Assembly (NCBI RefSeq): GCF_003402475.1
Contig: NZ_BFAB01000009.1
Span: 117,144 to 181,143, forward strand
Source of the DNA: Mycobacterium sp. MFM001
Lineage (GTDB): Bacteria; Actinomycetota; Actinomycetes; Mycobacteriales; Mycobacteriaceae
Direction: 5' to 3'
Length of the DNA stretch: 64,000 nucleotides
Under the pieces are notes generated by a model, which saw only the letters and a list, made by a program, of their open reading frames with translations, ran no database searches and was not told the origin of the DNA. Below are positions 55,988 to 64,000 of the stretch, piece by piece. A program made the translations under genes and the position numbers. Position 1 is the first letter of the stretch; the number at the start of each line of letters is the position of its first letter.

Positions 55988-57147
55988 GTGCGTGCGTGAT
56001 CGAGTCCGGCCCTGGCACGGTTCGCCAATTATGTTGCGGTTCAATGGCGGATAGCGGCACCGCCGCTGTGGACGCCATCGACGATCCGGTCGTCTTGATC
56101 GACGAGCGCCCGGTCGCCGTCGAGTCGCTGTGGCGTAATGTCCTGCAGTCCCTACTGTGCGACCGACCTGAGCGTCTGATCGTCGTTCACCCGTCGTGGT
56201 GGACGGAGGCGCGGGTGGCGACCGTCGTCGCCGCAGCACAGGTCCTGGCCGACGATGTCGAGCTCCGGCCGCGGACGTCGCTGCTGGCGCAAGGTTCGCC
56301 GGTGCCGGCGGTGGTCGTGGAGATCGCGCAGCGAGTGGTGGTGGTCACCGGCGCTGAGGTAACGGCCGAGCCGCGCCGCGGAGAGCCGGAGCAGGTGGCC
56401 GACGCGGTCGCACGCGTCATTGCCCGAATGAGCGCTGCCACCGTAGTGATTGACGCGCCCGACTCCGTGCCAGGAGCGGACGTGGTGGCGACGATGATCG
56501 CCGAGCGATTGCCCGCGCGCCTGACCGTGCTGCAGGTCGACGACGCACGGTTGCAGCGGCTGGCGGCGTCCGCCTTTCCGGGCGACCCGGAAGGTGCTGG
56601 CGCTGTCGCCCGAAGCCGGTGTCGGCCTTGGGGAGTCATCGTGTTGGTCCCATTAGTCGCGGCGGCGCTAGGGCTGATTGCATACAGCCATCACGCCCCG
56701 CCGGCCCCGGGAAGCATGCCGACGACGTTTCTGGTCGAAGGCCGGGTTGCGGTGCAGGTGCCGACGGGCTGGACAACGCAGCGGGTGATCGCCGGGCCGG
56801 GCTCGGCACGGATCCAGGTGACGTCGCCGTCGGATCCGCAGCTGGCGCTCCATGTGACGCAATCGCCCGTCGGCGCGCAGACTTTGGTCGGCGCGGCCGA
56901 GTCACTCAAAAACGCCATCGATGCCGAACCGCCCGGCGTCTTCGTCGACTTCAATCCGTCCGGGGTCAGCGCCGGGCGCCCGGCCGTGACCTACCGCGAG
57001 GTGCGCGCAGATCACGACATCCGGTGGAGCGTCGTACTCGACGGCCAGGTGCGGATCGCGGTTGGCTGTCAGAACCGCCGGGGCGACGACGACGCCATGC
57101 GCGACGTGTGCGAGCTGGCGGTGCGATCCGCGCATGAGGTGAAGTAG
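55984..57147 (+). CDS. Type VII secretion-associated protein (Rv3446c type)
   Basis: 387 aa, TIGR03931-type ESX-4 accessory protein. An N-terminal cytosolic half ([17 protein letters not shown]) is followed by one transmembrane helix (about 218-235, [18 protein letters not shown]) and an extracytoplasmic domain ([20 protein letters not shown]). GTG start overlaps the eccC4 stop. It is present in ESX-4 loci only, role not settled. Confidence 0.85.
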   Translation: MSACVIESGPGTVRQLCCGSMADSGTAAVDAIDDPVVLIDERPVAVESLWRNVLQSLLCDRPERLIVVHPSWWTEARVATVVAAAQVLADDVELRPRTSLLAQGSPVPAVVVEIAQRVVVVTGAEVTAEPRRGEPEQVADAVARVIARMSAATVVIDAPDSVPGADVVATMIAERLPARLTVLQVDDARLQRLAASAFPGDPEGAGAVARSRCRPWGVIVLVPLVAAALGLIAYSHHAPPAPGSMPTTFLVEGRVAVQVPTGWTTQRVIAGPGSARIQVTSPSDPQLALHVTQSPVGAQTLVGAAESLKNAIDAEPPGVFVDFNPSGVSAGRPAVTYREVRADHDIRWSVVLDGQVRIAVGCQNRRGDDDAMRDVCELAVRSAHEVK

Positions 57148-57238
57148 TGGCGATCGCCATCGCGGCGAACCGGCGCGCAGCGGGTCGCCACCAGAATGTT
57201 GCGTGGAACCGAACGAATCCCACCGCCGTCGTATCAAT

Positions 57239-57550
57239 GTGACCAACACGCTGAGCACCGATTTGGACCTGATGCGCTCCGTCGCGGCGAGCACGGACAG
57301 CCGCAACGAGGAGATCCGGGCGATGCTGCAGGCCTTCATCGGCCGGATGAGCAGTGTGCCGTCGTCGGTGTGGGGCGGGGCCGCGGCCGCCCGCTTCAAA
57401 GAAGTGGTGGATCGGTGGAACGCCGAGTCGATGAAACTGCACCACGCGCTGCACGCCATCGCGGAGACCATTCGCTACAACGAGACCGCGTTGCGGGAAG
57501 CCGCCGACGACCATGCGCACCGTATCGCCGCGGCCGGCGGGAGCCTGTGA
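57239..57550 (+). CDS. esxU: ESX-4 WXG100 protein EsxU
   Basis: 103 aa from GTG 57239 ([16 protein letters not shown]); a GTG at 57203 would add 12 residues. Helix-hairpin-helix WXG100 fold with the turn WGG in [13 protein letters not shown]. Predicted heterodimer partner of EsxT and ESX-4 substrate. Rv3445c counterpart; 3 bases before esxT. Confidence 0.9.
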   Translation: MTNTLSTDLDLMRSVAASTDSRNEEIRAMLQAFIGRMSSVPSSVWGGAAAARFKEVVDRWNAESMKLHHALHAIAETIRYNETALREAADDHAHRIAAAGGSL

Positions 57551-57553
57551 CAC

Positions 57554-57850
57554 ATGGACCCAGTGCTGTCGTACAACTTCGCCGAAATCGAATACTCGGT
57601 GCGCCAGGAGATCCAGGCCACGTCGGCCCGCTTCAACGCCGCGCTGCAGGATCTGCGATCGCAGGTCGCGCCGCTGCAGGAGCTGTGGACTCGCGAAGCC
57701 GCCGCTGCCTACCGCGTCGAGCAGCTCAAATGGCACCAGGCGGCCGCCGCGCTCAACGAGATCCTGGCCAACCTGGGTAATGCCGTCCGCGACGGCGCCG
57801 ACGATGTCGCGGACACCGACCACCGCGCGGCCGGCGTCTGGGCGAGGTAA
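57554..57850 (+). CDS. esxT: ESX-4 WXG100-like protein EsxT
   Basis: 98 aa (DPVLSYNFAEIEYSVRQEIQ). The turn motif reads LWTREAAAAY, with Arg in place of the WXG glycine, an atypical member that pairs with EsxU. The operon ends here with a strong hairpin. Rv3444c counterpart. Confidence 0.9.
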   Translation: MDPVLSYNFAEIEYSVRQEIQATSARFNAALQDLRSQVAPLQELWTREAAAAYRVEQLKWHQAAAALNEILANLGNAVRDGADDVADTDHRAAGVWAR

Positions 57851-57856
57851 AAGACT

Positions 57857-57898
57857 CTGTGCGCGTCCCGATGGAGGGGAGCCGTCGGGACCGCACAG
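57857..57898 (+). terminator. Intrinsic terminator after esxT
   Basis: Arms CTGTGCGCGTCCCGA and TCGGGACCGCACAG pair over 14 positions with one bulge; T-rich sequence (TTATT, then TTTT) follows. It separates the ESX-4 operon from the ribosomal rplM-rpsI operon. Confidence 0.75.
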
Positions 57899-57911
57899 TT
57901 ATTCGGGCGTT

Positions 57912-57941
57912 TTGACCTGCGCGGATGCCCGCCGGTAAGCT
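57912..57941 (+). promoter_or_regulatory. Probable rplM-rpsI promoter
   Basis: TTGACC (57912-57917), 18 bases, TAAGCT (57936-57941): a near-consensus housekeeping promoter in the 222-base gap before rplM. The rest of the gap is a GC-rich leader without other recognised features. Confidence 0.55.
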
Positions 57942-58071
57942 GCACCGTTGGCGTACGGTACGCCGGGGCTCGGGTCAATGTCGGTCGCCGAGACCATCCC
58001 CTGCCGTCGACGCCTGACCGGCACCCCGGGTCAGACCGGGATCCAACCCGAGAGAAAGTTAGGTAAGCACC

Positions 58072-58515
58072 GTGCCTACATACACGCCGAAGGCGGGTGA
58101 CACCACGCGGTCGTGGTACGTCATCGACGCCACGGACGTGGTGCTCGGCCGCCTTGCTGTCGCGGCAGCCAACCTGCTGCGCGGCAAGCACAAGCCGACG
58201 TTCACGCCCAATGTCGACGGTGGCGACTTCGTCATCATCGTCAACGCCGACAAGGTCGCCATCAGCGGCGACAAGCTGCAGAACAAGCTGGCTTACCGCC
58301 ACTCGGGTTATCCCGGCGGTCTGCGCAGCCGCACGATCGGTGACCTGATGCAACGCCACCCCGACCGCGTCGTCGAGAAGGCGATCGTCGGGATGCTGCC
58401 CAAGAATAAGCTGGGCCGCCAGATCAAGCGCAAGCTGCGCGTCTACGCCGGCCCGGAGCATCCGCACACCGCTCAGCAGCCGGTTCCATTCGAGATCAAG
58501 CAGGTGACGCAATGA
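58072..58515 (+). CDS. rplM: 50S ribosomal protein L13 (uL13)
   Basis: 147 aa, GTG start. [31 protein letters not shown] and [18 protein letters not shown] are L13 landmarks. The stop overlaps the rpsI ATG (ATGA), the conserved rplM-rpsI pair (Rv3443c-Rv3442c). Confidence 0.97.
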   Translation: MPTYTPKAGDTTRSWYVIDATDVVLGRLAVAAANLLRGKHKPTFTPNVDGGDFVIIVNADKVAISGDKLQNKLAYRHSGYPGGLRSRTIGDLMQRHPDRVVEKAIVGMLPKNKLGRQIKRKLRVYAGPEHPHTAQQPVPFEIKQVTQ

Positions 58516-58976
58516 CAGAAGCGGCAGAGACCGAAGCGGTGACCACCGAGAGTCCGGAAGCGGCCACCCGCGCCGACTCCTTCGTCATCGAGCGCCCCAT
58601 CCAGACCGTCGGGCGTCGTAAAGAGGCCGTCGTGCGCGTCCGGCTGGTGCCGGGCACCGGCAAGTTCGACCTCGACGGGCGCAGCCTGGAGGACTACTTC
58701 CCCAACAAGGTGCACCAGCAGCTGATCAAGGCCCCGCTGGTCACCGTCGACCGGCTGGAAAGCTTCGACATCTACGCCCACCTCAACGGTGGCGGCCCGT
58801 CCGGCCAGGCCGGGGCGCTGCGGCTGGCCATCGCCCGGGCACTGATCCTGGTCACCCCCGAGGACCGGCCCGCGCTGAAGAAGGCGGGCTTCCTGACCCG
58901 TGACCCGCGGGCCACCGAGCGCAAGAAGTACGGCCTGAAGAAGGCCCGCAAGGCACCGCAGTACAGCAAGCGCTGA
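58512..58976 (+). CDS. rpsI: 30S ribosomal protein S9 (uS9)
   Basis: 154 aa with an acidic N-terminal extension before [19 protein letters not shown], ending in the conserved [12 protein letters not shown] tail that reaches the P-site tRNA. Overlaps rplM by 4 bases. Confidence 0.97.
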   Translation: MTEAAETEAVTTESPEAATRADSFVIERPIQTVGRRKEAVVRVRLVPGTGKFDLDGRSLEDYFPNKVHQQLIKAPLVTVDRLESFDIYAHLNGGGPSGQAGALRLAIARALILVTPEDRPALKKAGFLTRDPRATERKKYGLKKARKAPQYSKR

Positions 58977-58993
58977 TCGGGTATCACTTTCTG

Positions 58994-59057
58994 GTCGCGA
59001 GCGTGCGCAGAAACGGTTGCCGGCTGGCGTGTCGGTCCGGGGACACGCACGGTCGCG
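58994..59057. repeat. Palindromic dispersed element, copy B
   Basis: Between rpsI and glmM. Outer arms 58996-59007 and 59046-59057 match at 11 of 12 bases; the inner hairpin is GCGTGTC (59027-59033) with GACACGC (59042-59048). The right half matches copy A (from 26668) over about 32 bases with two differences. Confidence 0.6.
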
Positions 59058-59074
59058 GCGGATAAAGGATGGCT

Positions 59075-60409
59075 ATGGGTCGACTGTTCGGCACCGACGG
59101 CGTCCGCGGGACCGCCAACCGCGAGCTGACCGCGGAGCTCGCGCTGGCCCTGGGCGGCGCGGCGGCCCGGCAGCTGGCTCGTGCCGGCTCGCACCGGCCG
59201 GTCGCGGTCGTCGGCCGCGATCCCCGCGCCAGCGGCGAGATGCTCGAAGCCGCGGTGATCGCCGGTCTGACCAGCGAGGGTGTTGACGCGCTGCGGGTCG
59301 GGGTGTTGCCCACTCCCGCGGTGGCGTATCTGACCAGCGCTTACGATGCCGACTTCGGCGTGATGATCTCCGCGTCGCACAACCCGATGCCCGACAACGG
59401 GATCAAGATCTTCGGACCCGGTGGCCACAAGCTCGACGACGCCACCGAAGACCAGATCGAGGAGCTGGTCGCTGCCGGGCCGGGATTGCGGCCTGTCGGC
59501 GCCGCAATCGGGCGCGTCGTCGACGCCGAGGATGCCCTGGACCGCTACCTGCGCCACGTGGGCAAGGCCAGCACGGACCGACTCGACGGCCTGACCGTCG
59601 TCGTCGACTGCGCCCACGGCGCGGCGTCGGTCGCGGCGCCCCGCGCCTACCGTGCCGCCGGCGCCCGGGTCATCGCGATCAACGCCGAACCCAACGGGCT
59701 CAACATCAACGACGGCTGCGGGTCGACGCACCTCGACTCGCTGCGCGCGGCGGTGCTCGCCCACGGCGCCGACCTGGGTCTGGCGCACGACGGGGACGCC
59801 GACCGGTGCCTGGCCATCGACGCCGCGGGTGAGGTGGTCGACGGCGACCACATCATGGTGGTGCTGGCGCTGGCGATGCGCGAGGCCGGTGAACTGGCCG
59901 GCAACACCCTTGTCGCCACCGTGATGAGCAACCTGGGCCTGCACCTGGCCATGCGCGCGGCCGGGGTCACCGTCCGCACCACCGGAGTCGGCGACCGCTA
60001 CGTGCTGGAAGAACTGCGCGCCGGCGACTACAGCCTGGGCGGCGAACAATCCGGCCACATCGTGCTGCCAGCGCTGGCCACCACCGGCGACGGCATCCTC
60101 ACCGGGCTGCGGCTGATGTCGCGGATGTCGCAGACCGGCTCGACGCTGGCCGGCCTCGCGTCGGCGATGCGCACGCTGCCACAGGTACTGATCAACGTCG
60201 AGGTGGCCGACAAAGCTGCCGCGGTCGCGGCGCCTGCGGTTCGGGCCGCGGTCCAGCAAGCCGAAGCGGAGTTAGGCGACACCGGACGAATCCTGTTGCG
60301 GCCCTCGGGAACTGAACAGCTGATTCGCGTGATGGTGGAAGCGGCCGAAGAGGACACCGCTCACCGACTGGCGACGGGCATCGCCGAATCGGTGCGCGCC
60401 GGGCGCTGA
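59075..60409 (+). CDS. glmM: Phosphoglucosamine mutase GlmM (MrsA)
   Basis: 444 aa; converts glucosamine-6-P to glucosamine-1-P for peptidoglycan precursors. [19 protein letters not shown] start, catalytic serine in [13 protein letters not shown], metal loop [11 protein letters not shown], sugar-binding GEQSGHIV, phosphate loop [15 protein letters not shown] 59075 has AAAGG at good spacing; ATG 59069 is too close to it. Rv3441c counterpart. Confidence 0.96.
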   Translation: MGRLFGTDGVRGTANRELTAELALALGGAAARQLARAGSHRPVAVVGRDPRASGEMLEAAVIAGLTSEGVDALRVGVLPTPAVAYLTSAYDADFGVMISASHNPMPDNGIKIFGPGGHKLDDATEDQIEELVAAGPGLRPVGAAIGRVVDAEDALDRYLRHVGKASTDRLDGLTVVVDCAHGAASVAAPRAYRAAGARVIAINAEPNGLNINDGCGSTHLDSLRAAVLAHGADLGLAHDGDADRCLAIDAAGEVVDGDHIMVVLALAMREAGELAGNTLVATVMSNLGLHLAMRAAGVTVRTTGVGDRYVLEELRAGDYSLGGEQSGHIVLPALATTGDGILTGLRLMSRMSQTGSTLAGLASAMRTLPQVLINVEVADKAAAVAAPAVRAAVQQAEAELGDTGRILLRPSGTEQLIRVMVEAAEEDTAHRLATGIAESVRAGR

Positions 60410-60448
60410 GGACGGAACCCCGGCCGGGCCCGACGCGTCGTAACCGGT

Positions 60449-60748
60449 ATGGGGCAAGCCTTCATCGATGTTGCGGCGGTGCGCGCCGTCGCGAACCGGA
60501 TCGACGACTCCGCGGAACTCATTGCCGGCGCTGCCCGTTCGCAGCTGGCCGGACTGGCATTCGGCGGCGCGGTGGCGGGGCGGGCACACATTGCGCGCGG
60601 CGACACGCTGCACACCGCGGTCAACCGTCTGGCCGATGAGCTATCGCAGTGGGCACGGGCGTCTTTCGAGATCGCCGCGGCGCTGCGGGGCGGCGCCGAT
60701 CGCTACGTCGAGGCCGATCGGCGTGGCGCGGATCGGGTGAGCGGGTGA
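60449..60748 (+). CDS. ESX secretion-associated small protein (Rv3440c type)
   Basis: 99 aa, predicted helical hairpin (FIDVAAVRAVANRIDDSAEL ... LHTAVNRLADELSQWARASF). Near the C-terminus Y86VEAD90 matches the YxxxD/E type VII secretion signal. Coupled by GTGA overlap to a WXG-containing partner, an arrangement like EspC/DUF2580 proteins. Possible ESX-4 substrate or chaperone partner. Confidence 0.72.
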   Translation: MGQAFIDVAAVRAVANRIDDSAELIAGAARSQLAGLAFGGAVAGRAHIARGDTLHTAVNRLADELSQWARASFEIAAALRGGADRYVEADRRGADRVSG

Positions 60749-62058
60749 GCCCGCGATTTGATGTTGCGGCGCGGCTGGCAGAGGGCCGACCGGCCGTCGA
60801 GCACGCGCAAACATATGTGAGCGCCTGTCGGGCGTTGGGTTACCAGCATCCGGACCTGACCGCGCACGATAGGCAGGTTCTCGACTGGTACGAGACCGAG
60901 GATGGCCTGGATCTACATGCGCTGGAAGGTGATTGGACCGCGCTGCGGGCCGCGGCCAACGCGGCCGAGGAGGCGCTGACCCGCCAGCGTGAGCAGATTG
61001 CCGAGCTGGCCGCGGCCTGGCGAGGGCCGGGGGCCGACGCCGCGATGCAGTTCCTGCGGCGTCACTGTGACGCCGCAGGTGTCGTGGTCGCGCGCGTCCG
61101 TGCGGCGGCAGACGGCTATGGCGAGTTGCGGGACAAGCTGTGGCAGGCGGTCGATGGTAAGGCCGCGACGGCGATCGGCGTCGACGATCGCAGTGTGGCG
61201 CAGCGCCCGGCGTGGCTGGCTGCGGCGCACACCGTCACGACGGGATCGGCCGACCGGTCAGATGCCGAGGAGCTGGTCCGCGAGCAGGTAATGCCATACG
61301 TGGACAACGACATTCGCAATGACTGGTTGACTGTAATGCACTCGACGACGGCGTCGGCGGCCGCCGCCTACGACGCGGCAGTCGATGCCCTGACGGCCGT
61401 GCCGGGTGCATGCTTTGCAATTCCCGGCGACCTGGGACCGCAAGCGCCGCGCGAGGAGCTGTTGCGTGACGAACCGGCGCCGCTGCCGATGGCCGCACCG
61501 CCCGCCAGCACCGTGCCTGCCGCCCTTCCGCCACCGAGCCCGCCCCCTCCGCTGCCGGCCGGCATGCCCGACGAGCCCACGCCGCCGCCGCTGTCCGATC
61601 TGGCGGCTCCGTTGGGCGATGCTGCCGGTATGTCCTCGGGCGCAGGCGGTTTGGGTAGCCTCGGCGGGCTCGGCGGCGGTATCGGCGGTGTGGTCGGTGC
61701 GATTGTCGACGGGATCGGCGGTTTGTTGGGCTCGCTGGCCGACGGACTCGCCGATCCGTCGGCATCCGACGACCTACCGTTCGACGATGAGCTTGATGCC
61801 GACGAGCCGCTTGAGCAGGAAGACGACAAGGAAGTCGACGACGACGCTGCAACACCAGACGAAAACCCAACCGCTACAGAGGAAGTCGCCGACGAGACCG
61901 ACCCTCCGGCTGCTGAACCGCCGCCACCTCCCGAGCCTCCACCCGCCGAGCCTCCACCCGCCGAGCAGCGGCCCGCCGAGCAACCGGCGGCCGCACCGCC
62001 GGAGGAATCTACTCCATGTGAGATCGCCGCCGACGAGTTGCCGCAGGCAGGGCAGTAA
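60745..62058 (+). CDS. WXG-containing, Pro/acidic-rich protein (Rv3439c type)
   Basis: 437 aa. The N-terminal helical region (about 1-220) has W92-R-G94 in LAAAWRGPGADAAMQF, like WXG100/LXG-type ESX substrates. Then come a Pro-rich linker, a Gly-rich stretch (LGSLGGLGGGIGGVVG) and a highly acidic Pro/Glu tail (EPPPAEPPPAEQRPAEQPAA). No signal peptide. Its partner gene carries a YxxxD signal, so the pair may be secreted together. Function unknown. Confidence 0.75.
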   Translation: MSPRFDVAARLAEGRPAVEHAQTYVSACRALGYQHPDLTAHDRQVLDWYETEDGLDLHALEGDWTALRAAANAAEEALTRQREQIAELAAAWRGPGADAAMQFLRRHCDAAGVVVARVRAAADGYGELRDKLWQAVDGKAATAIGVDDRSVAQRPAWLAAAHTVTTGSADRSDAEELVREQVMPYVDNDIRNDWLTVMHSTTASAAAAYDAAVDALTAVPGACFAIPGDLGPQAPREELLRDEPAPLPMAAPPASTVPAALPPPSPPPPLPAGMPDEPTPPPLSDLAAPLGDAAGMSSGAGGLGSLGGLGGGIGGVVGAIVDGIGGLLGSLADGLADPSASDDLPFDDELDADEPLEQEDDKEVDDDAATPDENPTATEEVADETDPPAAEPPPPPEPPPAEPPPAEQRPAEQPAAAPPEESTPCEIAADELPQAGQ

Positions 62059-62068
62059 ACCGAAGCAC

Positions 62069-63109
62069 CTAGGGCAACAGGCCCTTCAGTTCCTCGACGT
62101 AACGCACGGACTCGTCGCGGTCGGTGGTCGCGGGCGTCGCCAACAGCGTCGTCACCCCGGCCTCGGCGAAGGCCGCCACCCGCTCGGCGACAAATCCGCG
62201 CGGACCGATCAGCGAAACCTGGCGCACCAATTCGTCGGGCACCGCGGCGATCGCCTCGTTCTTGCGTCCAGACAGATACAGATCTTGAATTCGGTTCGCG
62301 ATCTCACCGAATCCGTAACGGGTTGCCAGGTTGTGGTAGAAGTTGCGGGTCTTGGCGCCCATGCCGCCGATGTAGAGGGCAAGCTGCGGTTTGACCCACG
62401 CCAGCCGGTCCTCGACGTCGTCGCCGATGGCCAGCGACGCGCCCACCATCACATCCAGCGGTCCCAGCTCCGGATCCCGTTTGGCGAAACCGGCGTCCAG
62501 CGCCGCACCCCACGCCGACCGGGCCTTCTCCGGATAGAAGAACACCGGCTGCCATCCCTCGGCAATCTCGGCGGTGAGCTCGACGTTCTTCGGGCCCAGC
62601 GCGGCGATCGATATCGGGATCCGTTCGCGTACCGGGTGATTGATGATTTTCAGCGCCTTGCCCAACCCGGTCCCGCGGTCGGGTGGCAGCGGAACCTGGT
62701 AGTGCTTGCCGCTGTGGGTGACCCGATCGCGACGCCACACCTGCCGGCAGATGTCGACCACCTCGCGGGTACGGCCCAACGGGGCGTCGAACGGCACACC
62801 GTGAAAACCCTCGATCACCTGTGGCCCCGAGGTGCCGATGCCCAACCGAAATCGGCCGTCGGACACGAAGTCCAGGCCCGCGGCCGTCATCGCCAGCAGT
62901 GAGGGGGTGCGGGTGTAGATCGGAAACACCCCGGAGACCAACTCGACGGTGGATGTCTTGGCGGCTAGATAGCCCAACTGGCTGACCGCGTCGTAGGAAT
63001 ATGCTTCGGGCACGACGGCGACGTCGATCCCGACCTTCTCCAGTTCGACCACGCGGTCGACGCCTTCACGGAAACCGCCCGAGTAATCCAGCATGATGCC
63101 GATTCGCAT
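62069..63109 (-). CDS. LLM-class F420-dependent oxidoreductase (Rv3520c-like)
   Basis: 346-aa luciferase-like protein, distinct from the 40-42 kb pair. RIGIMLDYSGGFREGVDRVV, DVAVVPEAYSYDAVSQLGYL, VSDGRFRLGIGTSGPQVIEGF and an IALGPKNVELTAEIAEG segment (near 62585) are family landmarks of F420-dependent reductases. Its stop is 10 bases from the convergent Rv3439c-like stop. Substrate unknown. Confidence 0.86.
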   Translation of the reverse strand: MRIGIMLDYSGGFREGVDRVVELEKVGIDVAVVPEAYSYDAVSQLGYLAAKTSTVELVSGVFPIYTRTPSLLAMTAAGLDFVSDGRFRLGIGTSGPQVIEGFHGVPFDAPLGRTREVVDICRQVWRRDRVTHSGKHYQVPLPPDRGTGLGKALKIINHPVRERIPISIAALGPKNVELTAEIAEGWQPVFFYPEKARSAWGAALDAGFAKRDPELGPLDVMVGASLAIGDDVEDRLAWVKPQLALYIGGMGAKTRNFYHNLATRYGFGEIANRIQDLYLSGRKNEAIAAVPDELVRQVSLIGPRGFVAERVAAFAEAGVTTLLATPATTDRDESVRYVEELKGLLP

Positions 63110-63146
63110 CGTGACTTTATACCACCCAACCGGTTGGTTGGTAAAC

Positions 63147-63983
63147 TCAGGCCTTCAGCAGCGCGACGACTTTGTCCTCGAGAGCAACCGGCTCGTGTTC
63201 GGCCGTCTCGGTGTGGGGCAACTGCAGCTCCGGATCGGCGAACTCGCGATACGTCTTGTCGCCGGCGAGTGCATACAGCAGATATCCTGTCAGCAGCGCG
63301 CGCACCGTCTTCTGCGTTTTGCGGTCGGCGCCCGGCAACCCGAATACCGTCGTCAGCCGCCGCCCTTCGATCAAGCCGCCGGCCTTGGCCTTGCTCACGA
63401 CGCGCAGCGTCGCCCCATCCCAGGCCTGCACGAGCTGAATAGCGTTGGAATGCAAGGTTTTAGCGTCACCGGGCGCGCTGAACACCACTCCGGGAACTTG
63501 CAGCGACGCTGCCGGCTGTTCGGCGGGCGGCGCAGTCACCGCCGGGAAAATCGCCGCGACGGCTTTGGGTTTGGCCGGCATCCCAGCCGCCGCGAACACC
63601 GCCGCCGAGCCACCGAACCCATGACCCGCCAGCCCCAGCTTGCTGGGATGCACGCTGATCTTGCCGGGACCGAGGCGCACTCCCGCGGCGATGTCGAGCG
63701 CGGTGCCCAGGTCGTATGCGAGGTTCAGCACCGAGGGCGCCAGCCCCTTCTCGGTGTCGGGCGCCGCGGCCACGATGCCCCACGACGCCAGATGCTCCAG
63801 CAGACCCGAGTAGCGCTCGACGCCGGCCAGCCAATCGTGACCGAAGGCGACGCCGGGCAGGTTCAGGCCGGCTTCGGGTGTGTACACCACCCCGGGCAGG
63901 CCGGCGAAGGCCAGGTCACCGCGCAGAACACGGTGTGGGCCACGCCGGGTCAGGGCGGCGAAAAGCTTCTTGGTGCTGGCCAC
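63147..63983 (-). CDS. Alpha/beta-hydrolase-fold protein lacking the nucleophile Ser (Rv3438-like)
   Basis: 278 aa resembling the dienelactone hydrolase/chlorophyllase group. GVVYTPEAGLNLPGVAFGHDW is the oxyanion-type N-terminal part. The nucleophile elbow reads KLGLAGHGFGGSAAVFA, with Gly where GHSxG has Ser, so ordinary esterase activity is doubtful. Its place opposite the Rv3439c-like gene fits Rv3438. ATG at 63983; promoter outside or at the window edge. Confidence 0.75.
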   Translation of the reverse strand: MASTKKLFAALTRRGPHRVLRGDLAFAGLPGVVYTPEAGLNLPGVAFGHDWLAGVERYSGLLEHLASWGIVAAAPDTEKGLAPSVLNLAYDLGTALDIAAGVRLGPGKISVHPSKLGLAGHGFGGSAAVFAAAGMPAKPKAVAAIFPAVTAPPAEQPAASLQVPGVVFSAPGDAKTLHSNAIQLVQAWDGATLRVVSKAKAGGLIEGRRLTTVFGLPGADRKTQKTVRALLTGYLLYALAGDKTYREFADPELQLPHTETAEHEPVALEDKVVALLKA

Positions 63984-64000
63984 GCGTTTCTCCTATGTCA

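Overview
The window is high-GC chromosomal DNA of a Mycobacterium, most likely a slow-growing non-tuberculous species. The evidence is tandem Rv0725c-type methyltransferases, SigL/RslA, an ESX-4 locus with cutinases, F420-type LLM oxidoreductases, and secY-adk-mapA and infA-rpmJ-rpsM-rpsK-rpsD-rpoA-rplQ-truA blocks in mycobacterial order. M. tuberculosis gene names are recalled, not searched. No tRNA, rRNA, CRISPR array or insertion sequence was seen. No gene-free stretch exceeds about 240 bases.

Layout. 1-13 kb: the 3' part of sppA; three tandem methyltransferases; an SDR/zinc-alcohol-dehydrogenase pair; a methyltransferase and an AraC regulator; fucA-serA2 opposite an FGGY kinase; two more Rv0731c-type methyltransferases. 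13-15.8 kb: secY-adk-mapA. 15.8-26 kb: an accessory region around sigL-rslA, holding a flavin monooxygenase-like gene and a berberine-bridge-type oxidase, a sigma fragment with region 4 only, a zinc anti-sigma domain fused in frame to a carotenoid oxygenase, the intact sigL-rslA pair, and a four-gene set (ThDP enzyme, SRPBCC protein, KAS III-like enzyme, aminotransferase). 26-38.7 kb: MarR regulator, GAF kinase/LuxR regulator pair, HAD protein, mmsA-fadE9-mmsB, Tat sulfatase, then a small protein, a PHBH-type monooxygenase and an O-methyltransferase, an NmrA-like protein and a DUF2127 membrane protein. 38.7-64 kb: rmlC/rmlB, two LLM oxidoreductases, the ribosomal/rpoA operon, truA, two cutinases, ESX-4 (eccB4, mycP4, eccD4, eccC4, accessory protein, esxU, esxT), rplM-rpsI, glmM, two ESX-like proteins, another LLM oxidoreductase and an alpha/beta-hydrolase-fold protein.

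The central observation is a SigL system larger than the one I know from M. tuberculosis. Five sites share a TGAAC(C/G/T) -35 element, exactly 16 nt, and a CGT(A/G)T(A/C/T) -10 element. They precede the flavoprotein pair, the truncated sigma/fusion operon, sigL itself, the ThDP operon and the monooxygenase/O-methyltransferase operon. At three of them the start codon begins exactly 6 nt after the -10, which predicts leaderless mRNAs. The truncated sigma and the zinc domain of the fusion look like a decayed second copy of sigL-rslA, rewired so that an RslA-like domain, without its membrane anchor, is joined to a carotenoid oxygenase that keeps all four iron-binding histidines. I infer a SigL-controlled oxidative or biosynthetic regulon with a built-in mini-sigma/anti-sigma pair. 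The product is unknown.
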